Source: Mantis religiosa
Lineage: Eukaryota; Arthropoda; Insecta; Mantodea; Mantidae
Assembly (NCBI GenBank): GCA_030765055.1
Contig: CM060958.1
Coordinates: forward strand, 1,841,063 to 1,905,062
Direction of reading: 5' to 3'
Length of the DNA: 64,000 nt
Position numbers and translations under genes: made by a program. Below, in pieces: positions 49,001 through 61,070 of this stretch (positions within the stretch are counted from its first letter, which is position 1; every line of letters starts with the position of its first letter). The notes under the pieces are model-generated. The model did no database searches. It was given only the letters and a program-made list of their open reading frames with translations, and had not been told where the DNA came from.

Positions 49001-52000
49001 CCTTCGTATACAATAATTAAAAGGTTGGTGGTAGAGTTTAAAATGGGACGTACGAGTACTAGTGATGAGCCTCGCTCTGTCCCTTCTTGTACAATAATTA
49101 AAAGGTTGGTTGTAGAGTTTAAAATGGGACATACGAGCACTAGTAATGAGCCTCGCTCTGTCCCTTCATATACAATAATTAAAAGGTTGGTTGTAGAGTT
49201 TAAAATGGGACGTACGATTACTAGTGATGAGCCTCGCTCTGTCCCTTCATATACAATAATTAAAAGGTGGGTTGTAGAGTTTAAAATGGGACGTACGAGT
49301 ACTAGTGATGAGCCTCGCTCTGTCCCTTCATATACAATAATTAAAAGGTTGGTTGTAGAGTTTAAAATGTGACGTACGAGTACTAGTGATGAGCCTCGCT
49401 CTGTCCCTTCATATACAATAATTAAAAGGTTGGTTGTAGAGTTTAAAATGGGACATACGAGTACTAGTGATGAGTCTCGCTCTGTCCCTTCATATACAAT
49501 AATTAAAAGGTTGGTTGTAGAGTTTAAAATGGGACATACGAGTACTAGTGATGAGCCTCGCTCTGTCCCTTCATATACAATAATTAAAAGGTTGGTTGTA
49601 GAGTTTAAAATGGGACGTACGAGTACTAGTGATTAGCCTCGCTCTGTCCCTTCTTGTAGAATAATTAAAAGGTTGGTTGTAGAGTTTAAAATGGGACGTA
49701 CGAGTACTAGTGATGAGCCTCGCTCTGTCCCTTCATATACAGTAATTAAAAGGTTGGTTGTAGAGTTTAAAATGTGACGTTCGAGTACAAGTGATGAGCC
49801 TCGCTCTGTCTCTTCATATACAATAATTAAAAGGTTGGTTGTAGAGTTTAAAATGTGACGTACGAGTACTAGTGATGAGCCTCGCTCTGTCCCTTCATAT
49901 ACAGTAATTAAAAGGTTGGTTGTAGAGTTTAAAATGTGACGTTCGAGTACTAGTGATGAGCCTTGCTCTGTCCCTTCATATACAATAATTAAAAGGTGGG
50001 TTGTAGAGTTTAAAATGGGACGTACGTGTACTAGTGATGAGCCTCGCTCTGTCCCTTCATATACAATAATTAAAAGGTTGGTTGTAGAGTTTAAAATGGG
50101 ACGTACGAGTACTAGTGATGAGCCTCGCTCTGACCCTTCATATACAATAATTAAAAGGTTGGTTGTACAGTTTAATATGGGACGTACAAGTACTAGTGAT
50201 GAGCCTGGCTCTGTCCCTTCATATACTATAATTAAAAGGTTGGTTGTAGAGTTTAAAATGTGACGTACGAGTACTAGTGATGAGCCTCGCTCTGTCCCTT
50301 CATATACAATAATTAAAAGGTTGGTTGTAGAGTTTAAAATGGGACGTACGAGCACTAGTGATGAGCCTCGCTCTGTCCCTTCATATACAATAATTAAAAG
50401 GTGTGTTGTAGAGTTTAAAATGTGACGTACGAGTACTAGTGATGAGCCTCGCTCTGTCCCTTCATATACAATAATTAAAAGGTTGGTTGTACAGTTTAAA
50501 ATGTGACGTACGAGTACTAGTGATGAGCCTCGCTCTGTCCCTTCATATACAATAATTAAAAGGTTGGTTGTAGAGTTTAAAATGGGACATACGAGTACTA
50601 GTGATGAGTCTCGCTCTGTCCCTTCATATACAATAATTAAAAGGTTGGTTGTAGAGTTTAAAATGGGACGTACGAGTACTAGTGATGAGCCTCGCTCTGT
50701 CCCTTCATATACATTAATTAAAAGGTTGGTTGTAGAGTTTAAAATGTGACGTACGAGTACTAGTGATGAGCCTCGCTCTGTCCCTTCGTATACAATAATT
50801 AAAAGGTTGGTGGTAGAGCTTAAAATGGGACATACGAGCACTAATAATGAGCCTCGCTCTGTCCCTTCATATACAATAATTAAAAGGTTGGTTGTAGAGT
50901 TTAAAATGTGACGTACGAGTACTAGTGATGAGCCTCGCTCTGTCCCTTCGTATACAATAATTAAAAGGTTGGTGGTAGAGTTTAAAATGGGACGTACGAG
51001 TACTAGTGATGAGCCTCGCTCTGTCCCTTCATATACAATAATTAAAAGGTTGGTTGTAGAGTTTAAAATGTAACGTACGAGTACTAGTGATGAGCCTCGC
51101 TCTGTCCCTTCATATACAATAATTAAAAGGTTGGTTGTAGAGTTTAAAATGGGACATACGAGTACTAGTGATGAGTCTCGCTCTGTCCCTTCATATACAA
51201 TAATTAAAAGGTTGGTTGTAGAGTTTAAAATGGGACGTACGAGTACTAGTGATGAGCCTCGCTCTGTCCCTTCATATACAATAATTAAAAGGTTGGTTGT
51301 GGAGTTTAAAATGGGACGTACGAGTACTAGTGATGAGCCTCGCTCTGTCCCTTCTTGTACAATAATTAAAAGGTTGGTTGTAGAGTTTAAAATGGGACGT
51401 ACGAGTACTAGTGATGAGCCTCGCTCTGTCCCTTCATATACAATAATTGAAAGGTTGGGGGTAGAGTTTAAAATGGGACGTACGAGTACTAGTGATGAGC
51501 CTCGCTCTGTCTCTTCATATACAATAATTAAAAGGTTGGTTGTAGAGTTTAAAATGTGACGTACGAGTACTAGTGATGAGCCTCGCTCTGTCCCTTCATA
51601 TACAGTAATTAAAAGGTTGGTTGTAGAGTTTAAAATGTGACGTTCGAGTACTAGTGATGAGCCTTGCTCTGTCCCTTCATATACAATAATTAAAAGGTTG
51701 GTTGTAGAGTTTAAAATGGGACGTACGAGTACTAGTGATGAGCCTCGCTCTGTCCCTTCATATACAATAATTAAAAGGTTGGTTGTAGAGTTTAAAATGG
51801 GACGTACGAGTACTAGTGATGAGCCTCGCTCTGACCCTTCATATACAATATTTAAAAGGTTGGTTATACAGTTTAAAATGGGACGTACGAGTACTAGTGA
51901 TGAGCCTGGCTCTGTCCCTTCATATACATTAATTAAAAGGTTGGTTGTAGAGTTTAAAATGGGACGTACGAGTACTAGTGATGAGCCTCGCTCTGTCCCT

Positions 52001-55000
52001 TCATATACAATAATTAAAAGGTTGGTTGTAGAGTTTAAAATGGGACGTACGAGCACTAGTGATGAGCCTCGCTCTGTCCCTTCATATACAATAATTAAAA
52101 GGTTGGTTGTAGAGTTTAAAATGTGATGTACGAGTACTAGTGATGAGCCTCGCTCTGTCCCTTCATATACAATAATTAAAAGGTTGGTTGTAGAGTTTAA
52201 AATGTGACGTACGAGTACTAGTGATGAGCCTCGCTCTGTCCCTTCATATACAGTAATTAAAAGGTTGGTTGTAGAGTTTAAAATGTGACGTTCGAGTACT
52301 AGTGATGAGCCTTGCTCTGTCCCTTCATATACAATAATTAAAAGGTTGGTTGTCGAGTTTAAAATGGGACGTACGAGTACTAGTGATGAGCCTCGCTCTG
52401 TCCCTTCATATACAATAATTAAAAGGTTGGTTGTAGAGTTTAAAATGGGACGTACGAGTACTAGTGATGAGCCTCGCTCTGACCCTTCATATACAATAAT
52501 TAAAAGGTTGGTTGTACAGTTTAAAATGGGACGTACAAGTACTAGTGATGAGCCTGGCTCTGTCCCTTCATATACAATAATTAAAAGGTTGGTTGTAGAG
52601 TTTAAAATGTGACGTACGAGTACTAGTGATGAGCCTCGCTCTGTCCCTTCATATACAATAATTAAAAGGTTGGTTGTAGAGTTTAAAATGTGACGTACGA
52701 GTACTAGTGATGAGCCTCGCTCTGTCCCTTCATATACAATAATTAAAAGGTTGGTTGTACAGTTTAAAATGTGACGTACGAGTACTAGTGATGAGCCTCG
52801 CTCTGTCCCTTCATATACAATAATTAAAAGGTTGGTTGTAGAGTTTAAAATGTGACGTACGAGCACTAGTGATGAGCCTCGCTCTGTCCCTTCATATACA
52901 ATAATAAAAGGTTGGTTGTAGAGTTTAAAATGTGACGTACGAGTACTAGTGATGAGCCTCGCTCTGTCCCTTCATATACAATAATTAAAAGGTTGGTTGT
53001 ACAGTTTAAAATGTGACGTACGAGTACTAGTGATGAGCCTCGCTCTGTCCCTTCATATACAATAATTAAAAGGTTGGTTGTAGAGTTTAAAATGGGACAT
53101 ACGAGTACTAGTGATGAGTCTCGCTCTGTCCCTTCATATACAATAATTAAAAGGTTGGTTGTTGAGTTTAAAATGGGACGTACGAGTACTAGTGATGAGT
53201 CTCGCTCTGTCCCTTCATATACAATAATTAAAAGGTTGGTTGTTGAGTTTAAAATGGGACGTACGAGTACTAGTGATGAGCCTCGCTCTGTCCCTTCATA
53301 TACAGTAATTAAAAGGTTGGTTGTAGAGTTTAAAATGTGACGTACGAGTACTAGTGATTAGCCTCGCTCTGTCCCTTCATATACAATAATTAAAAGGTTG
53401 GTTGTAGAGTTTAAAATGTGACGTACGAGTACTAGTGATGAGCCTCGCTCTGTCCCTTCATATACATTAATTAAAAGGTTGGTTGTAGAGTTTAAAATGG
53501 GACGTACGAGTACTAGTGATGAGCCTCGCTCTGTTCCTTCATATACAATAATTAAAAGGTTGGTTGTAGAGTTTAAAATGGGACTTACGAGTACTAGTGA
53601 TGAGCCTCGCTCTGTCCCTTCACATACAATAATTAAAAGGTTGGTTGTAGAGTTTGAAATGGGACATACGAGCACTAGTAATGAGCCTCGCTCTGTCCCT
53701 TCATATACAATAATTAAAAGGTTGGTTGTAGAGTTTAAAATGGGACGTACGATTACTAGTGATGAGCCTCGCTCTGTCCCTTCATATACAATAATTAAAA
53801 GGTTGGTTGTAGAGTTTAAAATGGGACGTACGATTACTAGTGATGAGCCTCGCTCTGTCCCTTCATATACAATAATTAAAAGGTTGGTTGTAGAGTTTAA
53901 CATGGGACGTACGAGTACTAGTGATGAGTCTCGCTCTGTCCCTTCATATACAATAATTAAAAGGTTGGTTGTAGAGTTTAAAATGGGACGTACGAGTACT
54001 AGTGATGAGCCTCGCTCTGTCCCTTCGTATACAATAATTTAAAGGTTGGTGGTAGAGTTTAAAATGCGACGTACGAGTACTAGTGATGAGCCTCGCTCTG
54101 TCCCTTCTTGTACAATAATTAAAAGGTTGGTTGTAGAGTTTAAAATGGGACGTACGAGTACTAGTGATGAGCCTCGCTCTGTCCCTTCATATACAATAAT
54201 TAAAAGGTTGGTTGTAGAGTTTAAAATGTGACGTACGAGTACTAGTGATGAGCCTCGCTCTGTCCCTTCATATACAGTAATTAAAAGGTTGGTTGTAGAG
54301 TTTAAAATGTGACGTTCGAGTACTAGTGATGAGCCTTGCTCTGTCCCTTCAGATACAATAATTAAAAGGTTGGTTGTAGAGTTTAAAATGGGACGTACGA
54401 GTACTAGTGATGCGCCTCGCTCTGTCCCTTCATATACAATAATTAAAAGGTTGGTTGTAGAGTTTAAAATGGAACGTACGAGTACTAGTGATGAGCCTCG
54501 CTCTGACCCTTCATATACAATAATTAAAAGGTTGGTTGTACAGTTTAAAATGGGACGTACGAGTACTAGTGATGAGCCTGGCTCTGTCCCTTCATATACA
54601 ATAATTAAAAGGTTGGTTGTAGAGTTTAAAATGTGACGTACGAGTACTAGTGATGAGCCTCGCTCTGTCCCTTCATATACAATAATTAAAAGGTTGGTTG
54701 TAGAGTTTAAAATGGGACGTACGAGCACTAGTGATGAGCCTCGCTCTGTCCCTTCATATACAATAACTAAAAGGTTGGTTGTAGAGTTTAAAATGTGACG
54801 TACGAGTACTAGTGATGAGCCTCGCTCTGTCCCTTCATATACAATAATTAAAAGGTTGGTTGTACAGTTTAAAATGTGACGTACGAGTACTAGTGATGAG
54901 CCTCGCTCTGTCCCTTCACATACAATAATTAAAAGGTTGGTTGTAGAGTTTAAAATGGGACATACGAGTACTAGTGATGAGTCTCGCTATGTCCCTTCAT

Positions 55001-57594
55001 ATACAATAATTAAAAGGTTGGTTGTAGAGTTTAAAATGGGACGTACGGGTACTAATGATGAGCCTCGCTCTGTCCCTTCATATAAAATAATTAAAGGGTT
55101 GGTTGTAGAGTTTAAAATGGGACGTACGAGTACTAGTGATGAGCCTCGCTCTGTCCCTTCATATACAATAATTAAAAGGCTGGTTGTAGAGTTTAAAATG
55201 TGACGTACGAGCACTAGTGATCAGCCTCGCTCTGTCACTTCATATACAATAATTAAAAGGTTGGTTGTGGAGTTTAAAATGGGACGTACGAGTACTAGTA
55301 ATGAGCCTCGCTCTGTCCCTTCATATAAAATAATTAAAAGGTTGGTTGTAGAGTTTAAAATGGGACGTACGAGTACTAGTGATGAGCCTCGCTCTGTCCC
55401 TTCATATACAATAATTAAAAGGTTGGTTGTAGAGTTTAAACTGGGACGTACGAGTACTAGTGATGAGCCTCGCTCTGTCCCTTCGTATACAATAATTAAA
55501 AGGTTGGTGGTAGAGTTTAAAATGGGACGTACGAGTACTAGTGATGAGCCTCGCTCTGTCCCTTCATATACAGTAATTAAAAGGTTGGTTGTAGAGTTGA
55601 AAATGGGACGTACGAGCACTAGTGATGAGCCTCGCTCTGTCCCTTCATATACAATAATTAAAAGGTTGGTTGTAGAGTTTAAAATGTGACGTACGAGTAC
55701 TAGTGATGAGCCTCGCTCTGTCCCTTCATATACAATAATTAAAAGGTTGGTTGTAGAGTTTAAAATGGGACATACGAGTACTAGTGATGAGTCTCGCTCT
55801 GTCCCTTCATATACAATAATTAAAAGGTTGGTTGTAGAGTTTAAAATGGGACGTACGAGTACTAGTGATGAGCCTCGCTCTGTCCCGTCATATACAATAA
55901 TTAAAAGGTTGGTTGTAGAGTTTAAAATGGGACGTACGAGTACTAGTGATGAGCCTCGCTCTGTCCCTTCTTGTACAATAATTAAAAGGTTGGTTGTAGA
56001 GTTTAAAATGGGACGTACGAGTACTAGTGATGAGCCTCGCTCTGTCCCTTCATATACAATAATTAAAAGGTTGGTTGTAGAGTCTAAAATGGGACGTACG
56101 AGTTCTAGTGATGAGCCTCGCTCTGTCTCTTCATATACAATAATTAAAAGGTTGGTTGTAGAGTTTAAAATGTGACGTACGAGTACTAGTGATGAGCCTC
56201 GCTCTGTCCCTTCATATACAGTAATTAAAAGGTTGTTAAAAGGTTGGTTGTAGAGTTTAAAATGGGACGTACGAGTACTAGTGATGAGCCTCGCTCTGTC
56301 CCTTCATATACAATAATTAAAAGGTTGGTTGTAGAGTTTAAAATGGGACGTACGAGTACTAGTGATGAGCCTCGCTCTGACCCTTCATATACAATAATTA
56401 AAAGGTTGGTTGTACAGTGTAAAATGGGACGTACAAGTACTAGTGATGAGCCTGGCTCTGTCCCTTCATATACAATAATTAAAAGGTTGGTTGTAGAGTT
56501 TAAAATGTGACGTACGAGTACTAGTGATGAGCCTCGCTCTGTCCCTTCATATACAATAATTAAAAGGTTGGTTGTAGAGTTTAAAATGGGACGTACGAGC
56601 AGTAGTGATGAGCCTCGCTCTGTCCCTTCATATACAATAATTAAAAGGTTGGTTGTAGAGTTTAAAATGTGACGTACGAGTACTAGTGATGAGCCTCGCT
56701 CTGTCCCTTCATATACAATAATTAAAAGGTTGGTTGTAGAGTTTAAAATGTGACGTACGAGTACTAGTGATGAGCCTCGCTCTGTCCCTTCATATACAAT
56801 AATTAAAAGGTTGGTTGTAGAGTTTAAAATGGGACATACGAGTACTAGTGATGAGTCTCGCTCTGTCCCTTCATATACAATAATTAAAAGGTTGGTTGTA
56901 GAGTTTAAAATGGGACGTACGAGTACTAGTGATGAGCCTCGCTCTGTCCCTTCATATACAATAATTAAAGGGTTGGTTGTAGAGTTTAAAATGGGACGTA
57001 CGAGTACTAGTGATGAGCCTCGCTTTGTCCCTTCATGTACAATAATTAAAAGGTTGTTTATAGAGTTTAAAATGGGACGTACGAGTACTAGCGATGAGCC
57101 TCGCTCTGTCCCTTCATGTACAATAATTAAAAGGTTGGTTATAGAGTTTAAAATGGGACGTACGAGTACTAGTGATGGGCCTCGCTCTGTCCCTTCATGT
57201 ACAATAATTAAAAGGTTAGTTATAGAGTTTAAAATGGGACGTACGAGTACTAGTGATGAGCCTCGCTCTGTCCCTTCATATACAATAATTAAAAGGTTGG
57301 TTATAGAGTTTAAAATGGGACGTACGAGTACTAGTGATGAGCCTCGCTCTGTCCCTTCATGTACAATAATTAAAAGGTTGGTTATAGAGTTTAAAATGGG
57401 ACGTACGAGTACTAGTGATGAGCCTCGCTCTGTCCCTTCATGTACAATAATTAAAAGGTTGGTTATAGAGTTTAAAATGGGACGTACGAGTACTAGTGAT
57501 GAGCCTCGCTCTGTCCCTTCATGTACAATAATTAAAAGGTTAGTTATAGAGTTTAAAATGGGACGTACGAGTAGTAGAGTTGAGCCTGGCGCTG
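25078..57594. repeat. 81-bp satellite array, 402 monomers, derived from mariner transposase coding DNA
   Basis: The plus-strand monomer encodes PSYTIIKRLVVEFKMGRTST then SDEPRSV (27 codons), the part of a mariner transposase between its N-terminal helix-turn-helix motifs and the GRPVEV block. From CTCTG at 25078 to the equivalent CGCTG at 57590 is 32512 bp. Correcting for three 1-bp deletions (39351, 47016, 52899), two 29-bp deletions (40495, 48241) and one 11-bp duplication (56231) gives exactly 402 x 81. Most monomers differ by a few shared variants, the commonest being GGA to TGA (a sense stop) after AAAATG. Higher-order copies occur at 648 bp (8 units), 2997 bp (37 units) and 7746 bp (96 units less 30 bp). 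The antisense frame LVRPILNSTTNLLIIVYEGT is open for thousands of codons but is a by-product of unit phase. No spacers, genes or insertions interrupt the array. Confidence 0.97.
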
Positions 57595-58356
57595 GACGCC
57601 CTGTGGAAGTCACAGCTCCTGAGATCACTGAAAAGAAATCATCGTTTAGTACTGGAAGAGCGCATATTTTAGTTGTTTGAGATAGCAGAGGCTGTAAATA
57701 TATCAAAAGAACGTGCAGGTAATATTTTAAATAATGTTTTTGAGTTTCACAAGGTCTGTGCCGCGTTTGTTGACCCCTGATCATAAGTTGCGAAGAAAAA
57801 TTGAAGCATTTGAAGCTCTACCGTAAAAATCCCAGTGAATTTTTGAGACGGTTTATTGCCATGGATGAAAAAGTAAATCACAGTGAATTGCGCCAGGTGA
57901 ACCAACTCCAAAAAGAGGCAAGGTCAGCTAAAAAGGTCATGGCGTGTATTTTCTGGGACGCATAGGGAATTATTTTTATTGATTTCTTGGAAAAGGGCAA
58001 AGGTATGAATACTATGCGAACTTACTGTAACGTTTGAGTGATTAGGTGAAAAGACCTCATTTGGTTTCTTCCCTACATAGCTCCGTCCCATGGTTAAGTA
58101 ATTGAAATAAGAAAAATGTGCGAATTTGAACATCCACCCTAGCCAGCAGATCTAGCACCCAGAGACTACCAGTTGTTCCCGAACTTCAAAAAAAAAATTT
58201 GGAGGACGAAGATTTGACAGCAACGATGAGGTCATTGATAAGGTAAGCAGTTATTTCGAGAACCATGATAAATAGCGCTACAGAGATGGTTTAATTAAAT
58301 TAGAACAGCGATATGACAAATGCGTTAGCATTTCTCGAGATTATGTTGAGAAATAA
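57595..58356 (+). pseudogene. mariner transposase, C-terminal part right of the array
   Basis: The last monomer runs in frame into GAGRPVEVTAPEITEK, the linker that normally follows the repeated segment. Further pieces in shifting frames are SVPRLLTPDHKLRRKIEAFE (near 57755-57815), FLRRFIAMDE with the first catalytic Asp (near 57840-57870), APGEPTPKRGK, KVMACIFWDA and IIFIDFLEKGKG. Then come YYANLL, ADLAPRDYQLFPNF with the third catalytic Asp, EVIDKVSSYFENHD, and a C-terminus CVSISRDYVEK with TAA at 58354-58356. The HDNAPAH block with the second catalytic Asp is not recognisable beyond APSHG. Numerous frameshifts show it is dead. Confidence 0.9.
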
Positions 58357-58384
58357 AGAAAAAATGTAAAATAACTTTTTTATT

Positions 58385-58414
58385 GTTAGGCCCGGGTATA
58401 TCATCCGACCTTCG
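58385..58414 (-). repeat. Probable right terminal repeat of the array-bearing mariner
   Basis: Read inwards from 58414 the sequence is CGAAGGTCGGATGATATACC, then CGGGCCTAAC. It lies 58 bp after the transposase stop and is followed by TA. Position and the CG-R-GG start fit a mariner end, but the left partner is missing. Confidence 0.5.
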
Positions 58415-58416
58415 TA

Positions 58417-60179
58417 TTTTGAAGTGGTTAAAGCATATTCGAAAAGAGTTAATAATGCAAGCGATCTTATTTTATATGAACTGTATTTTTTACGAGACCT
58501 ACATTTTTGTCTGTTTGTCTCTGTGTTTACAAGATAAAGGGATTTCACAAAACATTCCACAAAATTAAAGATATAAATTATATTTGCCATACAAAGATTT
58601 TAAACTCCTAGTATTTTAACCAAAATTGTTATAATCATCTTTACATAAATAACGAAAAATGTTTTATATAAATAATTAATTTGGAGGAGTTTAATGACTA
58701 TTTCGTGTAGCATCCTTGGAGGTTGCTGAACGTAAATACCGACTTTTCAGTTTTGGGAATGCTGTTCGCTGTCGTACGATAAACACGAGGACCTCAAAAC
58801 TTGTATTTCCTGTTTCTCTAAACATTTATGAGTGGAATGCAATATCCCCTTAGTGAGAAATATCGCGAATTTGCTTAGCACTAGTCCATTTTCATTATGG
58901 AAGCATACATATAGTCCCGTGGACTCTATAATTCTTTAATAATTATACAGAACAGTACTTTCCCAACTAATGACAGTTGATGCAAATAATAATAATAAGC
59001 TAACAACGACATAAACAATTATTAAATTATGATTCTTCCATATATACAGAAAGGAACATATTTCATAGCGTACCTAACCTAAAATTCGTCACAAAGTCGA
59101 CAGATACATAGTAAATAATATAAACAACTCATCCCTACCTTCGCATTTCTCTTATTTCGGTATTTCCTTCCAAATATCCTGCTTCGCTAAATTATCTTTG
59201 TAGGATTTATGCTTTTTTTCATAAAGACAACGATGATTTTGAAATAAAATAATGAATTTCTCGTCAAATGACACCATTCTTTTGTTCTTGTGCAGTGCGA
59301 TAGTGTTTTTCCTCCTCTCTTTTATTTAATAGCCAAACGCGAACATAAAAGCTTAGAGTGAATTGTGAATGGCCTGGCAACAAACTTTTCTATGAGAATG
59401 GAGCATTAAAATATTTGAGTATCACTTTAAGCTTATTGTAATTTGCTCTTCTAATTGTAGCTGTTAGGGAACAGAACCATTTCTACAACTATTTATGTTA
59501 TTTAAGATGTAGCAGATGGAGAAATTGTGTTTTTAAAAATCTTTTGTACAAGAATGAGTAGAGAAAGTGATGTGAAGTGAGATGTTTAAGGAGCCACAAC
59601 AACATTAATTGACATAAACGTCGAAAATGTAAACAAGTTTACAAAATGTTTCATGAGAGTTCTTAGAAAGAAGGAAATAATGGCTAGCAAGTCGACGTGA
59701 ATGTAGCGAAATATTTTTAATGCTCTCTGTTAAATTAAAGCAGTGTTAATGCATTCGAAATTAAAAAGAAATGAAGCGGCAGTGTTACAGAGCATAATGC
59801 ATGAGCTATCATCGTGGAGCTGCGGAATAATTCAACAGGCCTGCCAACTGTGGGCAGCTAATCAAAACGGAATAAATTATCACCCCGACATTAATCCTAA
59901 TGGGAGGCTTTTTGACTTACTCGCTCTGTTGCATTGTCCACTCCATTCTCTTTATATAGCCAAGGCACTGAAATAGCTTCCATTCATTTGAAAAATGTAA
60001 AAATGTAGATAAATAAACAAGAACATCTCGAAATAGTTCACTTCAGAAAAAGTATTTTAACAACATCTATATTTGTTGTATTTTTATCTGCAGTAGTTTT
60101 ATTTAACTTTTTATAGCTGTTTAAAATTGGGCACCATAATGGCGGCTACATCAGCCTAAGTAGAAAAAGGTAAAACAGG
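58417..60179. other. AT-rich spacer without recognisable gene
   Basis: Very AT-rich, with only short open frames. A 77-codon frame at 59743-59976 (+) shows no known motif. Nothing else can be supported. Confidence 0.5.
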
Positions 60180-60275
60180 AAAGAGAGTGAAATGATCCCC
60201 TGGGTCTCGAATACTCTAATGTCATCAGGGTCAAAGAAAACAGTGTGACTGGATAAGAAAGGTAAAAGAGCGGAT
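60180..60275 (+). repeat. Possible diverged dispersed repeat
   Basis: The segment CTGGGTCTCGAATACTCTAA followed by TGTCATCAGGGTCAAAGAAA resembles, from memory, a dispersed sequence common in insect DNA (CTCGAATGCTCTAATACCG type). It is short and diverged, with no defined ends. Confidence 0.25.
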
Positions 60276-60513
60276 CTGATATATGGAAAGTTCAGGGCAA
60301 CAACTCACCAAATAGAAAAAAGCAGTCATTGCCCTTTGATATTCCAATGATTTGAAAACCTACAAATTTTTGTCCAGTTAAGGAAACAGGATATAATGTT
60401 AAAAATAAGAAACATATTGTAGATTAGATTAGATTGATTTGCGTTCAGTAGGTTCACTTGTAGCCAGAAAAGGCTGTGAACATTGAACATGTCTAGAGGT
60501 ATAAAGTTTAATA

Positions 60514-60514
<1 letters not shown>

Positions 60515-60575
<61 letters not shown>
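60515..60575. repeat. (TA)n microsatellite
   Basis: About 30 uninterrupted TA units. The Tyr-Ile-repeat open frame across it on the minus strand is an artefact. Confidence 0.98.
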
Positions 60576-60580
<5 letters not shown>

Positions 60581-60823
60581 AAAGTTAATATAAGACACAT
60601 ATTATAGTATACAGGCAATATGAACAACAATATGGAAAACAAAGCAATGATAATTATATATAATACAAAATGAAACACTTTTTAAACCAGCTTTCCCTTG
60701 GCTTATGCCAATACGTCTCAACCTTTTTGCAATGGATACCATTCATTGTTATTTATTAACTACAACTTGCATCAAATATTTATGTATAACCAAACATTCC
60801 CCCTACCATTGTGCCCGTACCTA

Positions 60824-61070
60824 CGAGGGCAACCCTGAATGTTGTAGGTGTCATCTAACGTTTCCAAAGGAAAGATTGACATTGTTGACCATAATCTTGA
60901 CATTTTGTCAATAGAGCGTCATTTGTTTTGTTTACATTAACTTCAAAATTGTGTATCAATGAAAACATGGCATTAACTCGTCAAAATAGTCTTACAATGA
61001 TTTATTACGACTTTCAACGTAAATTACCAAGACAAGAGTGCATCGATCAACTAATAATTATTAATGGCAA
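60824..61070 (+). mobile_element. 5' fragment of another mariner element
   Basis: CGAGGGCAACCCTGAATGTT directly follows TA at 60822-60823, a typical mariner left end. An ATG at 60967 opens MALTRQNSLTMIYYDFQRKL and then PRQECIDQL, matching the N-terminus of a mariner subfamily (MIYYDF...ECIDQL, from family knowledge). The frame ends in AT-rich DNA around 61060. No right end is visible, so this is a truncated copy. It is distinct from both other mariners in the window. Confidence 0.7.

Larger units (their letters stand above)
24982..58414 (+). mobile_element. mariner-family transposon carrying a 32.5-kb internal satellite
   Basis: The 5' coding end of a mariner transposase (24982-25077) and its 3' coding end (57595-58356) flank an array of 402 copies of the intervening 81-bp coding segment. 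The right terminus is probably at 58414: CCGACCTTCG is followed by TA at 58415-58416, and read inwards the end is CGAAGGTCGGATGATATACC. No matching left inverted repeat is visible between 24600 and 24980, so the left end is lost or too diverged. With a single monomer the element would be of normal mariner size (about 1.2-1.3 kb). Confidence 0.85.

Noticed and set aside
35842..57784. Further long minus-strand frames (1158, 1698, 1077, 519 codons) and plus-strand MVVEFKMGRTST frames
   Set aside because: All are reading-frame shadows of the same 81-bp array. The plus frames end at TGA variants, the minus frames at indels or GATTAGCC variants.
60326..60598. Minus-strand protein with a Tyr-Ile repeat
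   Set aside because: Produced by translating the (TA)n microsatellite.
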